From: Sphingomonadaceae bacterium
Lineage (GTDB): Bacteria; Pseudomonadota; Alphaproteobacteria; Sphingomonadales; Sphingomonadaceae
Reading direction: 5' to 3'
Length of the DNA: 5,318 nt
Assembly: GCA_016462305.1 (NCBI GenBank)
Contig: JAEMTM010000125.1
Location: 1 to 5,318 of the forward strand
Shown: piece after piece, positions 1 to 5,318 of the stretch
Layout of the letters: each line of letters begins with the position of its first letter
How positions within the stretch are numbered: position 1 is the first letter of the stretch
Translations under genes and position numbers: made by a program
Notes under the pieces: generated by a model
Database searches by the model: none
Told to the model about the DNA's origin: nothing
The model's input: the letters and a program-made list of their open reading frames with translations, nothing else

Positions 1-738
1 CGGCGTCACGGCGTTGTGTAACCCACATTCAACCTTGTCCCAGCCCTTCCAACGGCCCGAGCGTGGGTCTTCGCCGGGTGCAACTTTGGTGGTGCAGGGG
101 GAGCAACCGATGGATGGATAGCCAAGTTTTACCAAGGGATGCGTGGGCAAGGCGTGCTCGGCCATATAGGCGTCGATTCTGGCTTGGTCCCAATCGGCGA
201 GCGGATTGACTTTCAAACGGCCATTTTCGATTTCAAACTGGGGCAGTGCGCGGCGGGTTGACGATTGAAACGCTTTGCGCCCCGTAAACTGTGTATCAAA
301 GTCGGCCAAAGCGGCATTCAACGGCAGCACTTTGCGGATTTTGCAGCAACCATCGGGGTCATATGACCAACGCAGGCCAGTTTCATCCTTTTGCTGGAGC
401 AAAATAGGGTCAGGGGTCAAGATGCGTAGGTCCAACAAGCCAAGCATTGACCGAAGTTCCTCCCGATAATTAATCGTTTCGGGAAAATGCTTGCCCGTGT
501 CCAAGAACAAGACCGGGATAGTCGGATCGATGCTTGCAATGAGGTGCAGCAAAACCGCGCTATCGGCGCCGAAGCTGGAGACCACAGCCGCATCGCCCAA
601 CATATCCTCACGTAGCAAGATCGCCAGAATCTCAATCATATCACAGCCCTGGAACATGTTATTCAGGTGAACCGCGTCGCCTTGTGTATAACGCGGGGCA
701 GTGTTGATACGATCGGCGATGCGGACCTCATTATCCAT
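1..738 (-). CDS. cysH: Assimilatory adenylyl-/phosphoadenylyl-sulfate reductase CysH (APS reductase type), 3' end cut by window edge
   Basis: CysH reduces activated sulfate (APS or PAPS) to sulfite in the cytoplasm, normally with thioredoxin as the electron donor. The frame is open from an ATG at 738 to base 1, giving 246 codons with no stop, so the C-terminus lies outside the window. Visible motifs are the PP-loop SSFGADSAVLLH (residues 54-65), DTGKHFPET (80-88), the basic segment GRKAFQSSTRR (153-163) and the redox motif ECGLH (237-241), whose Cys238 is the expected catalytic cysteine. Cys131-Cys132 and Cys212-x-x-Cys215 form the two pairs that bind a [4Fe-4S] cluster in bacterial APS reductases and are absent from E. 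coli-type PAPS reductases. I therefore infer APS as substrate. Since ECGLH lies near the end in this family, few residues are probably missing. The start overlaps the DUF934 stop by 8 bp (ATGGATAA), and a GGAAG sequence lies about 8 bases upstream. Confidence 0.95.
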   Translation of the reverse strand, partial: MDNEVRIADRINTAPRYTQGDAVHLNNMFQGCDMIEILAILLREDMLGDAAVVSSFGADSAVLLHLIASIDPTIPVLFLDTGKHFPETINYREELRSMLGLLDLRILTPDPILLQQKDETGLRWSYDPDGCCKIRKVLPLNAALADFDTQFTGRKAFQSSTRRALPQFEIENGRLKVNPLADWDQARIDAYMAEHALPTHPLVKLGYPSIGCSPCTTKVAPGEDPRSGRWKGWDKVECGLHNAVTP

Positions 739-1153
739 GGCGTAGCTTCCAACTGGGCTCCACGGCATCGGCAGCCCGTTGATACGCATATTCATAATGC
801 GCCAGCGCGCGTGCGACGGCATCGGGGTTTAAGGAGGATTCAGGGGCGAAACTGTCAAAGCCGCAGCGGCGCATGAACGCAATCTGATCGACCAACACGT
901 CACCTTGGGCGCGTAATTCGCCCTGATACTTAGCCTCGCGCAATATGCGTGCGGCGCTATAGCCCCTGCCATCGCGAAATTTGGGGAAGGCCACTTCGAT
1001 CAGCGTCAGCCGGTCGAGGAAAGGAATTAAAGCGCGGGCATCATCATCGGGTTCCAACCGGACGGCGGTCGCGTTGGATTGGTCCAGAAACGCATCCAGC
1101 GTTACCGACGGCTGTTCGGTGACTTCATCGGTGCGATAACGAAACTCAACCAT
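731..1153 (-). CDS. DUF934 family protein, companion of sulfite reductase
   Basis: This 140-residue protein belongs to the DUF934 family, which is commonly annotated as an oxidoreductase probably involved in sulfite reduction; its biochemical activity is not established. Family motifs are FPKFRDGRGYSAARIL (56-71), GELRAQGDVLVDQI (78-91) and MRRCGFDSF (94-102), with one cysteine, Cys97. It has no CxxC pair, flavin-binding glycine-rich loop, signal peptide or membrane segment that I can see. I chose the ATG at 1153, where it overlaps the cysI stop by 8 bp (ATGGTTGA) with AGG six bases upstream. An in-frame ATG at 1213 would give a 160-residue form, but those 20 extra residues lie entirely inside cysI coding sequence. 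The gene sits between cysI and cysH and is probably translated by coupling to both. A structural, chaperone or electron-transfer role in sulfite reduction is inference from context only. Confidence 0.9.
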   Translation of the reverse strand: MVEFRYRTDEVTEQPSVTLDAFLDQSNATAVRLEPDDDARALIPFLDRLTLIEVAFPKFRDGRGYSAARILREAKYQGELRAQGDVLVDQIAFMRRCGFDSFAPESSLNPDAVARALAHYEYAYQRAADAVEPSWKLRHG

Positions 1154-2774
1154 AAATTGCCTGCTTAAAGGGTTCGAGGCCGACACGGCGATAGGTGTCG
1201 AGGAAACGTTCATTGCCCTGCCGCAGTTCCTTGTAGACTTCCGTCGCCTTTTCTACCGCGTCAACCACGCCATCTTCGTCAAAGCCGGGGCCAATGATCT
1301 TCCCGATGCTGACGTCTTCCGCGCCAGAGCCACCAAAAGTAAGCTGGTAATTTTCCACGCCTTTCTTATCGACGCCCAATATGCCGATATGCCCGGCATG
1401 ATGATGTCCGCAGGCATTGATGCAGCCCGAAATTTTCAGCTTCAGCTCGCCCAAATCGCGCTGCCGGTCCATGTCGGCAAAACGTGTCGCAATTTTCTGC
1501 GCGACGGGGATGGAACGGGCATTGGCAAGGCTGCAATAATCTAGGCCGGGGCAGGCGATGATGTCGCTGATCAGGTCAAGATTGGCGTCGGCCAACGCGG
1601 CATCGCGCAAGGCGTGCCAGACGGCATAGAGGTCGCTTTTTGCCACATAAGGCAGGACGATGTTCTGCGCATGGGTGACGCGCAATTCGTCAAAGCTGTA
1701 TTTTTCGGCCAAGTCAGCCATGACATCAATTTGGGCCGATGTGGCGTCGCCCGGAATGCCGCCAAGTGGTTTCAAGCTGATGTTGACGATGGCATAGCCA
1801 GTCTGCTTGTGCGGCTTTACATTTTGATCGAGCCAGACGGCAAAATTGGGATCAGTGCGGTCCGGTTCTACGTCCGGCGCATCATATGCAGGCGGCGCGA
1901 AAAAGGCATTTATGCGTTCCAACTCAGCCAAAGGCGGGTCAATGCCGAATGTTTTGACATGTGCAAATTCCGCTGCGACCTGACGGCGATATGCGTCCGC
2001 ACCGATTTCATGGATCAGGATCTTGATCCGCGCTTTGTAGATATTGTCGCGCCGTCCGTAGCGGTTGTAGACGCGCAGACAGGCCTCAAGATAGCTCAAC
2101 AGATCGCCCGCTTTCACAAAGGGATTGATCTCAGGCGCGATCATCGGCGTCCGGCCCATGCCGCCGCCGACAAACACCCGCGCGCCCAATGCGCCATCTT
2201 GGCGGATCAGCTCAAGCCCGATGTCGTGTAAACGCATGGCTGCGCGGTCCTCGGGTGACGCAATCACGGCGATTTTGAACTTGCGGGGTAGGTAGCTGAA
2301 TTCCGAATGGAAGGTTGACCATTGGCGCAGCAATTCGGCCCAAGGACGCGGGTCGGTGACTTCGTCCGCCGCCGCACCTGCATATGGGTCCGACGAAATG
2401 TTGCGGATGCAATTACCACTTGTTTGAATGGCATGCATTTCGACGGTGGCCAGCTCTTCTAATATATCGGCACAGTCTTCCAGTTTGATCCAGTTATACT
2501 GAATATTCTGGCGCGTGGTGAAATGGCCATAATCGCGGTCATATGTGCGCGCGATATGCGCCAGCATCCGCATCTGCCGTGAATCGAGCGTGCCATAAGG
2601 AATGGCAACGCGCAGCATATAGGCATGCAATTGCAGATAAAGGCCGTTCATCAACCGCAGGGGTTTGAACTGGTCCTCCGTCATTTCTCCGGCAATGCGG
2701 CGGTTTATCTGATCACGAAATTCGGCGACGCGCGCGTCCACCATCGCTTGGTCATAATGGTCATATTTATACAT
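1146..2774 (-). CDS. cysI: Nitrite/sulfite reductase hemoprotein (assimilatory sulfite reductase)
   Basis: This 542-residue enzyme most likely carries out the six-electron reduction of sulfite to sulfide in the cytoplasm, using coupled siroheme and [4Fe-4S] cofactors. It shows the family's duplicated layout: a ferredoxin-like half-domain with HFTTRQNIQYNWIK (84-97), a first catalytic repeat with SGNCIRNISSDP (119-130), LPRKFKIAV (162-170) and VGGGMGRTP (202-210), a second half-domain (about 325-390) with RVTHAQNIVLP, and a second repeat with the cluster ligands. Those ligands are Cys408, Cys414 (CPGLDYC), Cys451 and Cys455 (SGCINACGHHH). Arg88, Arg124, Lys165 and Lys167 match the positively charged substrate/siroheme pocket of E. 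coli CysI. The family also includes nitrite reductases; sulfite is favoured because cysH and the siroheme gene flank it. No CysJ flavoprotein is nearby, so the electron donor may be ferredoxin. The ATG lies one base after the DUF2849 stop, with only a weak GGA upstream. Confidence 0.95.
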   Translation of the reverse strand: MYKYDHYDQAMVDARVAEFRDQINRRIAGEMTEDQFKPLRLMNGLYLQLHAYMLRVAIPYGTLDSRQMRMLAHIARTYDRDYGHFTTRQNIQYNWIKLEDCADILEELATVEMHAIQTSGNCIRNISSDPYAGAAADEVTDPRPWAELLRQWSTFHSEFSYLPRKFKIAVIASPEDRAAMRLHDIGLELIRQDGALGARVFVGGGMGRTPMIAPEINPFVKAGDLLSYLEACLRVYNRYGRRDNIYKARIKILIHEIGADAYRRQVAAEFAHVKTFGIDPPLAELERINAFFAPPAYDAPDVEPDRTDPNFAVWLDQNVKPHKQTGYAIVNISLKPLGGIPGDATSAQIDVMADLAEKYSFDELRVTHAQNIVLPYVAKSDLYAVWHALRDAALADANLDLISDIIACPGLDYCSLANARSIPVAQKIATRFADMDRQRDLGELKLKISGCINACGHHHAGHIGILGVDKKGVENYQLTFGGSGAEDVSIGKIIGPGFDEDGVVDAVEKATEVYKELRQGNERFLDTYRRVGLEPFKQAIYG

Positions 2775-2775
2775 A

Positions 2776-3072
2776 TCAGATTATCCAGTCGCCAGCCGCA
2801 GGGTCGGCAGGCTTGAGTGTGAGGTCAGTGCGGACGGTTGGTCCCAGCGCACGAATACGGTCCTTAATATGTGCCGGGCGCGGGCCGTCTTCGGTTGGCA
2901 GCGCGTCAATGATGTAGGGCGCGTTGACGCGGCGTGCGCCTTCCTCGGCGTGGAGTGTCGCCTCACCATGTTCGCCAACATCGGCGGCATCTTCGACATG
3001 GATGGACCAGCCATTGCCCGTCCACCAGGTTACAGCGCCAGACCCCAAATCATTTCCCGTCAGTAACTTCAC
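2776..3072 (-). CDS. DUF2849 family small protein
   Basis: This 98-residue cytoplasmic protein is recognised as DUF2849 from its N-terminal pattern KLLTGNDLGSGAVTWWTGNG (2-21) followed by GWSIHVEDAADVG (21-33). The function of the family is unknown. The protein contains no cysteine, so it is unlikely to bind an Fe-S cluster through cysteines. It has no signal peptide or membrane segment, is rich in Asp/Glu, and ends in a short aromatic-hydrophobic tail (GDWII). I chose the GTG start at 3072. It overlaps the cobA stop as GTGA, and a GGAG Shine-Dalgarno lies 8 bases upstream inside cobA. The same frame stays open upstream to 3288, but that part is an alternate-frame reading of cobA. The cysI ATG follows one base after the stop, so the two are probably translationally coupled. 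Its place between siroheme synthesis and the siroheme enzyme suggests a sulfite-reductase accessory role (inference). Confidence 0.87.
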   Translation of the reverse strand: MKLLTGNDLGSGAVTWWTGNGWSIHVEDAADVGEHGEATLHAEEGARRVNAPYIIDALPTEDGPRPAHIKDRIRALGPTVRTDLTLKPADPAAGDWII

Positions 3073-3836
3073 GCAATTTTCTCCGCCTGTTTGGCAAAAT
3101 GGAACAACCGGTCTTTGGCATCGGATTTCAGGACGACATCGCCGACAATGATGATGGCGGGCGAAACAACGCCTTCGCGGGCGATCATGTCGCCAAGGTC
3201 GGTTAGTATCGTCCGCATGGCGCGGGCATCGGGCCGTGTGGCACGCTCCAGCACCGCGACAGGCGTATCGGGTGAAAGCCCATCGCAAATGAGCTTTTCG
3301 GTAATGTCCGCCGCCGTGGCGATGCCCATATAGATAACCAAAGTGCGGCCTTTACCCGCAAGGCCCGCCCAATTCTGGTCAGTCAGGCCCTTGCACTGGC
3401 CAGCGACGAAGGTAACGGCGCTGGCGGCATCACGGTGGGTCAGCGGCAACATCGTCGCTGCTGCACCGCCCATCGCGGCGGAGATGCCGGGAACGACCTC
3501 GACATTGATGCCAGCGTCGCGGCAGGCTTCCGCCTCTTCACCGCCGCGTCCGAAAATAAACGGGTCGCCGCCTTTTAACCGCACGACCTTATGGCCAGCC
3601 AGCGCCTCGCGCACGAGGATGTCGTTGATGCCGTCTTGCGGGACCGAATGGCGGGATCGGCTTTTGGCGACGGAAATCAGCCGTGCGGCGGGATTGATGA
3701 GCGCCATGATCGCGTCATCGACAAGGCCATCATGCACCACAACGTCCGCGCTCGCAATCAACCGAACCGCCTTGACGGTCAGCAGTTCGGGGTCACCGGG
3801 GCCAGCGCCCACCAAATATATACGTGCTTGTTCCAT
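3069..3836 (-). CDS. cobA: Uroporphyrinogen-III C-methyltransferase (SUMT), siroheme branch
   Basis: SUMT uses two S-adenosylmethionine molecules to methylate uroporphyrinogen III at C-2 and C-7, giving precorrin-2, the branch point to siroheme and cobalamin. The 255-residue protein is a single methyltransferase domain, with YLVGAGPGDPELLTVKA (7-23), RLKGGDPFIFGRGGEEA (86-102), VVPGISAA (114-121), PLTHRDAASAVTFVAG (131-146) and ERATRPDAR (197-205). It lacks the N-terminal precorrin-2 dehydrogenase/ferrochelatase domain of E. coli CysG, so another gene elsewhere must finish siroheme. Adjacency to a siroheme-dependent reductase favours siroheme over cobalamin as its role, and many annotations would call it cysG or cobA. 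I chose the ATG at 3836, seven residues before the conserved LVGAGPGD. An in-frame TTG at 3890 would add 18 unconserved residues. Neither start has a clear Shine-Dalgarno. Its stop overlaps the next gene's GTG start. Confidence 0.94.
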   Translation of the reverse strand: MEQARIYLVGAGPGDPELLTVKAVRLIASADVVVHDGLVDDAIMALINPAARLISVAKSRSRHSVPQDGINDILVREALAGHKVVRLKGGDPFIFGRGGEEAEACRDAGINVEVVPGISAAMGGAAATMLPLTHRDAASAVTFVAGQCKGLTDQNWAGLAGKGRTLVIYMGIATAADITEKLICDGLSPDTPVAVLERATRPDARAMRTILTDLGDMIAREGVVSPAIIIVGDVVLKSDAKDRLFHFAKQAEKIA

Positions 3837-3842
3837 CTTGCG

Positions 3843-3871
3843 ATCATGGGCAAATGCGCCGGATGCATCAA
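3843..3871 (-). promoter_or_regulatory. Candidate sigma70-like promoter of the sulfur operon, possibly leaderless
   Basis: On the minus strand, TTGATG (3871-3866) and CATGAT (3848-3843) are separated by exactly 17 bases, each matching four of six positions of the TTGACA/TATAAT consensus. The -10 box ends six bases before the chosen cobA ATG at 3836, so a transcript would begin at or close to the A of that ATG. This fits the absence of a Shine-Dalgarno sequence there. The matches are modest and a chance occurrence is possible; the call rests on position as much as on sequence. The upstream end overlaps the palindrome GATGCATC (3862-3869). Confidence 0.3.
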
Positions 3872-3923
3872 AACAGGATAAGTTGGCCAAGGCTTAGAAG
3901 AACTTTAGCGGATCACTTTGTCG

Positions 3924-5315
3924 TTAAAAACTCGGCGAAATATGGGCTTGCCCCATCTCCCGAATATCAAGGATTTTGCGCTGTAACATTTGCCAGTCAT
4001 CCTTTTGCGATATGGCCTGCCAGATGCCTTCCACCTCGTTGATTAACATCGAACATATCGCGCCCTTCGCCCAATAATCGTGGCGGTCCCCTGCCACTGG
4101 CGCGTAATCACGCAGCAAATCTGCAAATGCGGCCTCATATTCGCCGGGGGCTTCGCCCGCGTCCGCGATGCCGTGGCGATAGCGATAGAAGAATTGATCG
4201 ATTGCAATTTTCTCCCGCGACATCGCGCGTTCGGCGGCTTCGACCAATTGCCGGTCCAATGCCTCTGCGCGTGATGCGACACCCAGCCGCCACAAAAAAC
4301 GCCGGATGACCGCGTGCTGATACAGGGCCGGAAAACGCTCCAGCGCCGCAATCAACGGCGGTGCATCCGACAATAAGCGCAGCGCAACTGCCAACTGTCC
4401 CAAGTTCCAATGCAGCGCTTCGGCCTGTCTGCCAAAGGCGTAAAGACCAGATTCGTCGAAATAGGCCGCCGTGAATTGCGGGTCCCAATATTCGGTGAAG
4501 CGCCATGGCCCATAATCGAAGCTCTCTCCGGTAATATTGATATTGTCGGTATTGAGCACGCCATGGACAAAGCCAGCGACCATATATGACGCCGCAAGAT
4601 CCGCGACCCGTTCCACCGCCAGCTCAAGCAATTGCGCCGCAGGATTTTCGGAACAGGCAACATCGAAGAGCTGCTGCAAACAATAAGCGATAAGCTCCTC
4701 CATAAACGCAGCGTCGCCCTTAGCGGCGACACGTTGGAAGCTGCCAATGCGGATATGGCTATGGCTTAATCGGACCATGACGGCGGACCTTGTGGGCGAT
4801 GGTTCATCGCCGCGCATCAATTCTTCGCCGGTTTCGATGATCGAAAATGTTTTGGAGGTGTTGACGCCAAGCGCCTCCAGCATTTCGGTCGCCAATATCT
4901 CGCGCACCCCACCTTTTAGCGTCAAACGGCCATCGCCACGCCGGCTGTAAGGCGTGGTCCCCGACCCCTTGGTGGCCAGATCAAGCAAGCGGCCATCGCC
5001 ATCGCGCATCTGCGCAAACAGGAAACCGCGGCCATCGCCAATGTCGGGATTATAGACGCGAAATTGGTGGCCATGATAGCGCAAAGCCAGCGGCTCAGGC
5101 ATATTGTCGGGCAGCGGTTCAAAGCGGCCAAAGTGGCGGACCCAGGCCGCGTCGTCATAGTCAGCGAGGCCAATTGTCGCCGCCCAACGATCATTACGAA
5201 AGCGCAGGACCGCCTCCGGAAAATGCGCAGGCCGGACGACGTCACCAATTTTCGCGCCAAGACTGGCGATTATTGGATCAGGACGGTAGGGGGATGGCAA
5301 AGGTTTCATGTTCAT
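3924..5315 (-). CDS. selO: SelO/YdiU family protein adenylyltransferase (pseudokinase-fold AMPylase)
   Basis: SelO proteins have a protein-kinase-like fold but transfer AMP from ATP to Ser/Thr/Tyr residues of target proteins; bacterial and mitochondrial members are linked to redox homeostasis and S-glutathionylation. This 463-residue copy is near the usual length (E. coli about 478). Motifs in order are YHGHQF (80-85), GDGRGFLFAQ (93-102), TKGSGTTPYSRRGDGR (115-130), GGVREILATEMLEALGV (135-151), HGVLNTDNINI (251-261) and DYGPWRF (267-273). By comparison with the characterised Pseudomonas protein, Lys116, Glu139, Asp257, Asn258 and Asp267 are the expected ATP- and metal-binding residues, all present. 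The C-terminus (AHISPSF) has no CxxC or CxxU motif; the only cysteines are 212, 221 and 421. ATG 5315 is chosen; ATG 5309 (MKPLPSP) is equally possible, and only three bases are visible upstream. No terminator follows the TAA, so read-through into cobA is possible. Confidence 0.93.
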   Translation of the reverse strand: MNMKPLPSPYRPDPIIASLGAKIGDVVRPAHFPEAVLRFRNDRWAATIGLADYDDAAWVRHFGRFEPLPDNMPEPLALRYHGHQFRVYNPDIGDGRGFLFAQMRDGDGRLLDLATKGSGTTPYSRRGDGRLTLKGGVREILATEMLEALGVNTSKTFSIIETGEELMRGDEPSPTRSAVMVRLSHSHIRIGSFQRVAAKGDAAFMEELIAYCLQQLFDVACSENPAAQLLELAVERVADLAASYMVAGFVHGVLNTDNINITGESFDYGPWRFTEYWDPQFTAAYFDESGLYAFGRQAEALHWNLGQLAVALRLLSDAPPLIAALERFPALYQHAVIRRFLWRLGVASRAEALDRQLVEAAERAMSREKIAIDQFFYRYRHGIADAGEAPGEYEAAFADLLRDYAPVAGDRHDYWAKGAICSMLINEVEGIWQAISQKDDWQMLQRKILDIREMGQAHISPSF

Positions 5316-5318
5316 CTA

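Noticed and set aside
1614..2231. 205-codon open frame on the plus strand
   Set aside because: It lies entirely antisense to cysI, whose protein has intact family motifs throughout. The plus-strand product shows no recognisable domain, so it is a codon-bias shadow.
2776..3288. 170-codon minus-strand reading that includes the DUF2849 protein with a long N-terminal extension
   Set aside because: The first 72 residues are the cobA 3' end read in another frame. The GTG at 3072, with a GGAG 8 bases upstream and a GTGA overlap, is the better start.
3837..3890. Extension of cobA upstream to a TTG start at 3890
   Set aside because: It has no Shine-Dalgarno sequence and adds 18 residues that do not resemble the SUMT N-terminus. 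ATG 3836 places the conserved VGAGPGD at the usual distance from the start.
3343..3897. 184-codon open frame on the plus strand opposite cobA
   Set aside because: Its composition is Ser/Ala/Pro/Arg-rich low complexity, typical of the antisense of a GC-rich gene. The SUMT motifs on the minus strand explain this DNA.
3837..3926. Possible rho-independent terminator after selO
   Set aside because: I found no GC-rich stem followed by a T-run on the minus strand in this gap. The TTTTTAA at the selO stop has no hairpin before it.
4713..4730. Inverted repeat GTCGCC-6-GGCGAC able to form a hairpin
   Set aside because: It is inside the selO coding region (around residues 196-201), has no T-tract on either side, and is explained by the codons of that segment.
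4135..4747. Several minus-strand alternate-frame readings of 100-131 codons inside selO
   Set aside because: SelO catalytic motifs run continuously in the main frame, and the alternate products show no domain and no plausible start signals.
1..5318. A novel defence, mobile or RNA-based system
   Set aside because: There are no direct-repeat arrays, transposase or integrase motifs, tRNA genes or long non-coding stretches. All but about 90 bases are accounted for by six recognisable genes.

Overview
All six genes in this window lie on the minus strand, so the window reads biologically from right to left. The layout is selO (5315 to 3924), an 87-bp gap, then five tightly packed genes: the SUMT gene cobA/cysG-type (3836 to 3069), a DUF2849 gene (3072 to 2776), a nitrite/sulfite reductase hemoprotein gene cysI (2774 to 1146), a DUF934 gene (1153 to 731) and cysH (738 running off the left edge). 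I saw no RNA genes, mobile elements, CRISPR arrays or convincing terminators.

The organism is probably an alphaproteobacterium, most likely a sphingomonad (Sphingopyxis/Sphingorhabdus-like). The reasons are the moderate-to-high GC content, the gene order cobA-DUF2849-cysI-DUF934-cysH that I associate with that group, and the alphaproteobacterial form of the SelO protein. This placement rests on recognition, not on a database search.

The five-gene block is the reductive half of assimilatory sulfate reduction. CysH carries the two cysteine pairs of a [4Fe-4S] APS reductase-type enzyme and would make sulfite. The CysI-type siroheme/[4Fe-4S] enzyme would reduce sulfite to sulfide. The SUMT enzyme makes precorrin-2, the precursor of the siroheme that CysI needs. 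DUF2849 and DUF934 proteins are small conserved companions of unknown biochemical role. No CysJ-type flavoprotein, ferredoxin or siroheme-finishing enzyme (oxidase/ferrochelatase) is visible. The genes are joined by a GTGA overlap, a 1-bp gap and two 8-bp overlaps, so they are almost certainly one translationally coupled operon.

The gap between selO and cobA holds a plausible sigma70-like promoter whose predicted transcript would start at or very near the cobA ATG. That ATG has no evident Shine-Dalgarno sequence, so the transcript may be leaderless. SelO is a pseudokinase-fold protein AMPylase. Its kinase-like catalytic residues are present, but the C-terminal cysteine/selenocysteine motif of better-known members is absent. 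I see an ordinary, well-formed metabolic operon. The parts least understood are the two DUF proteins and the placement of selO beside it.
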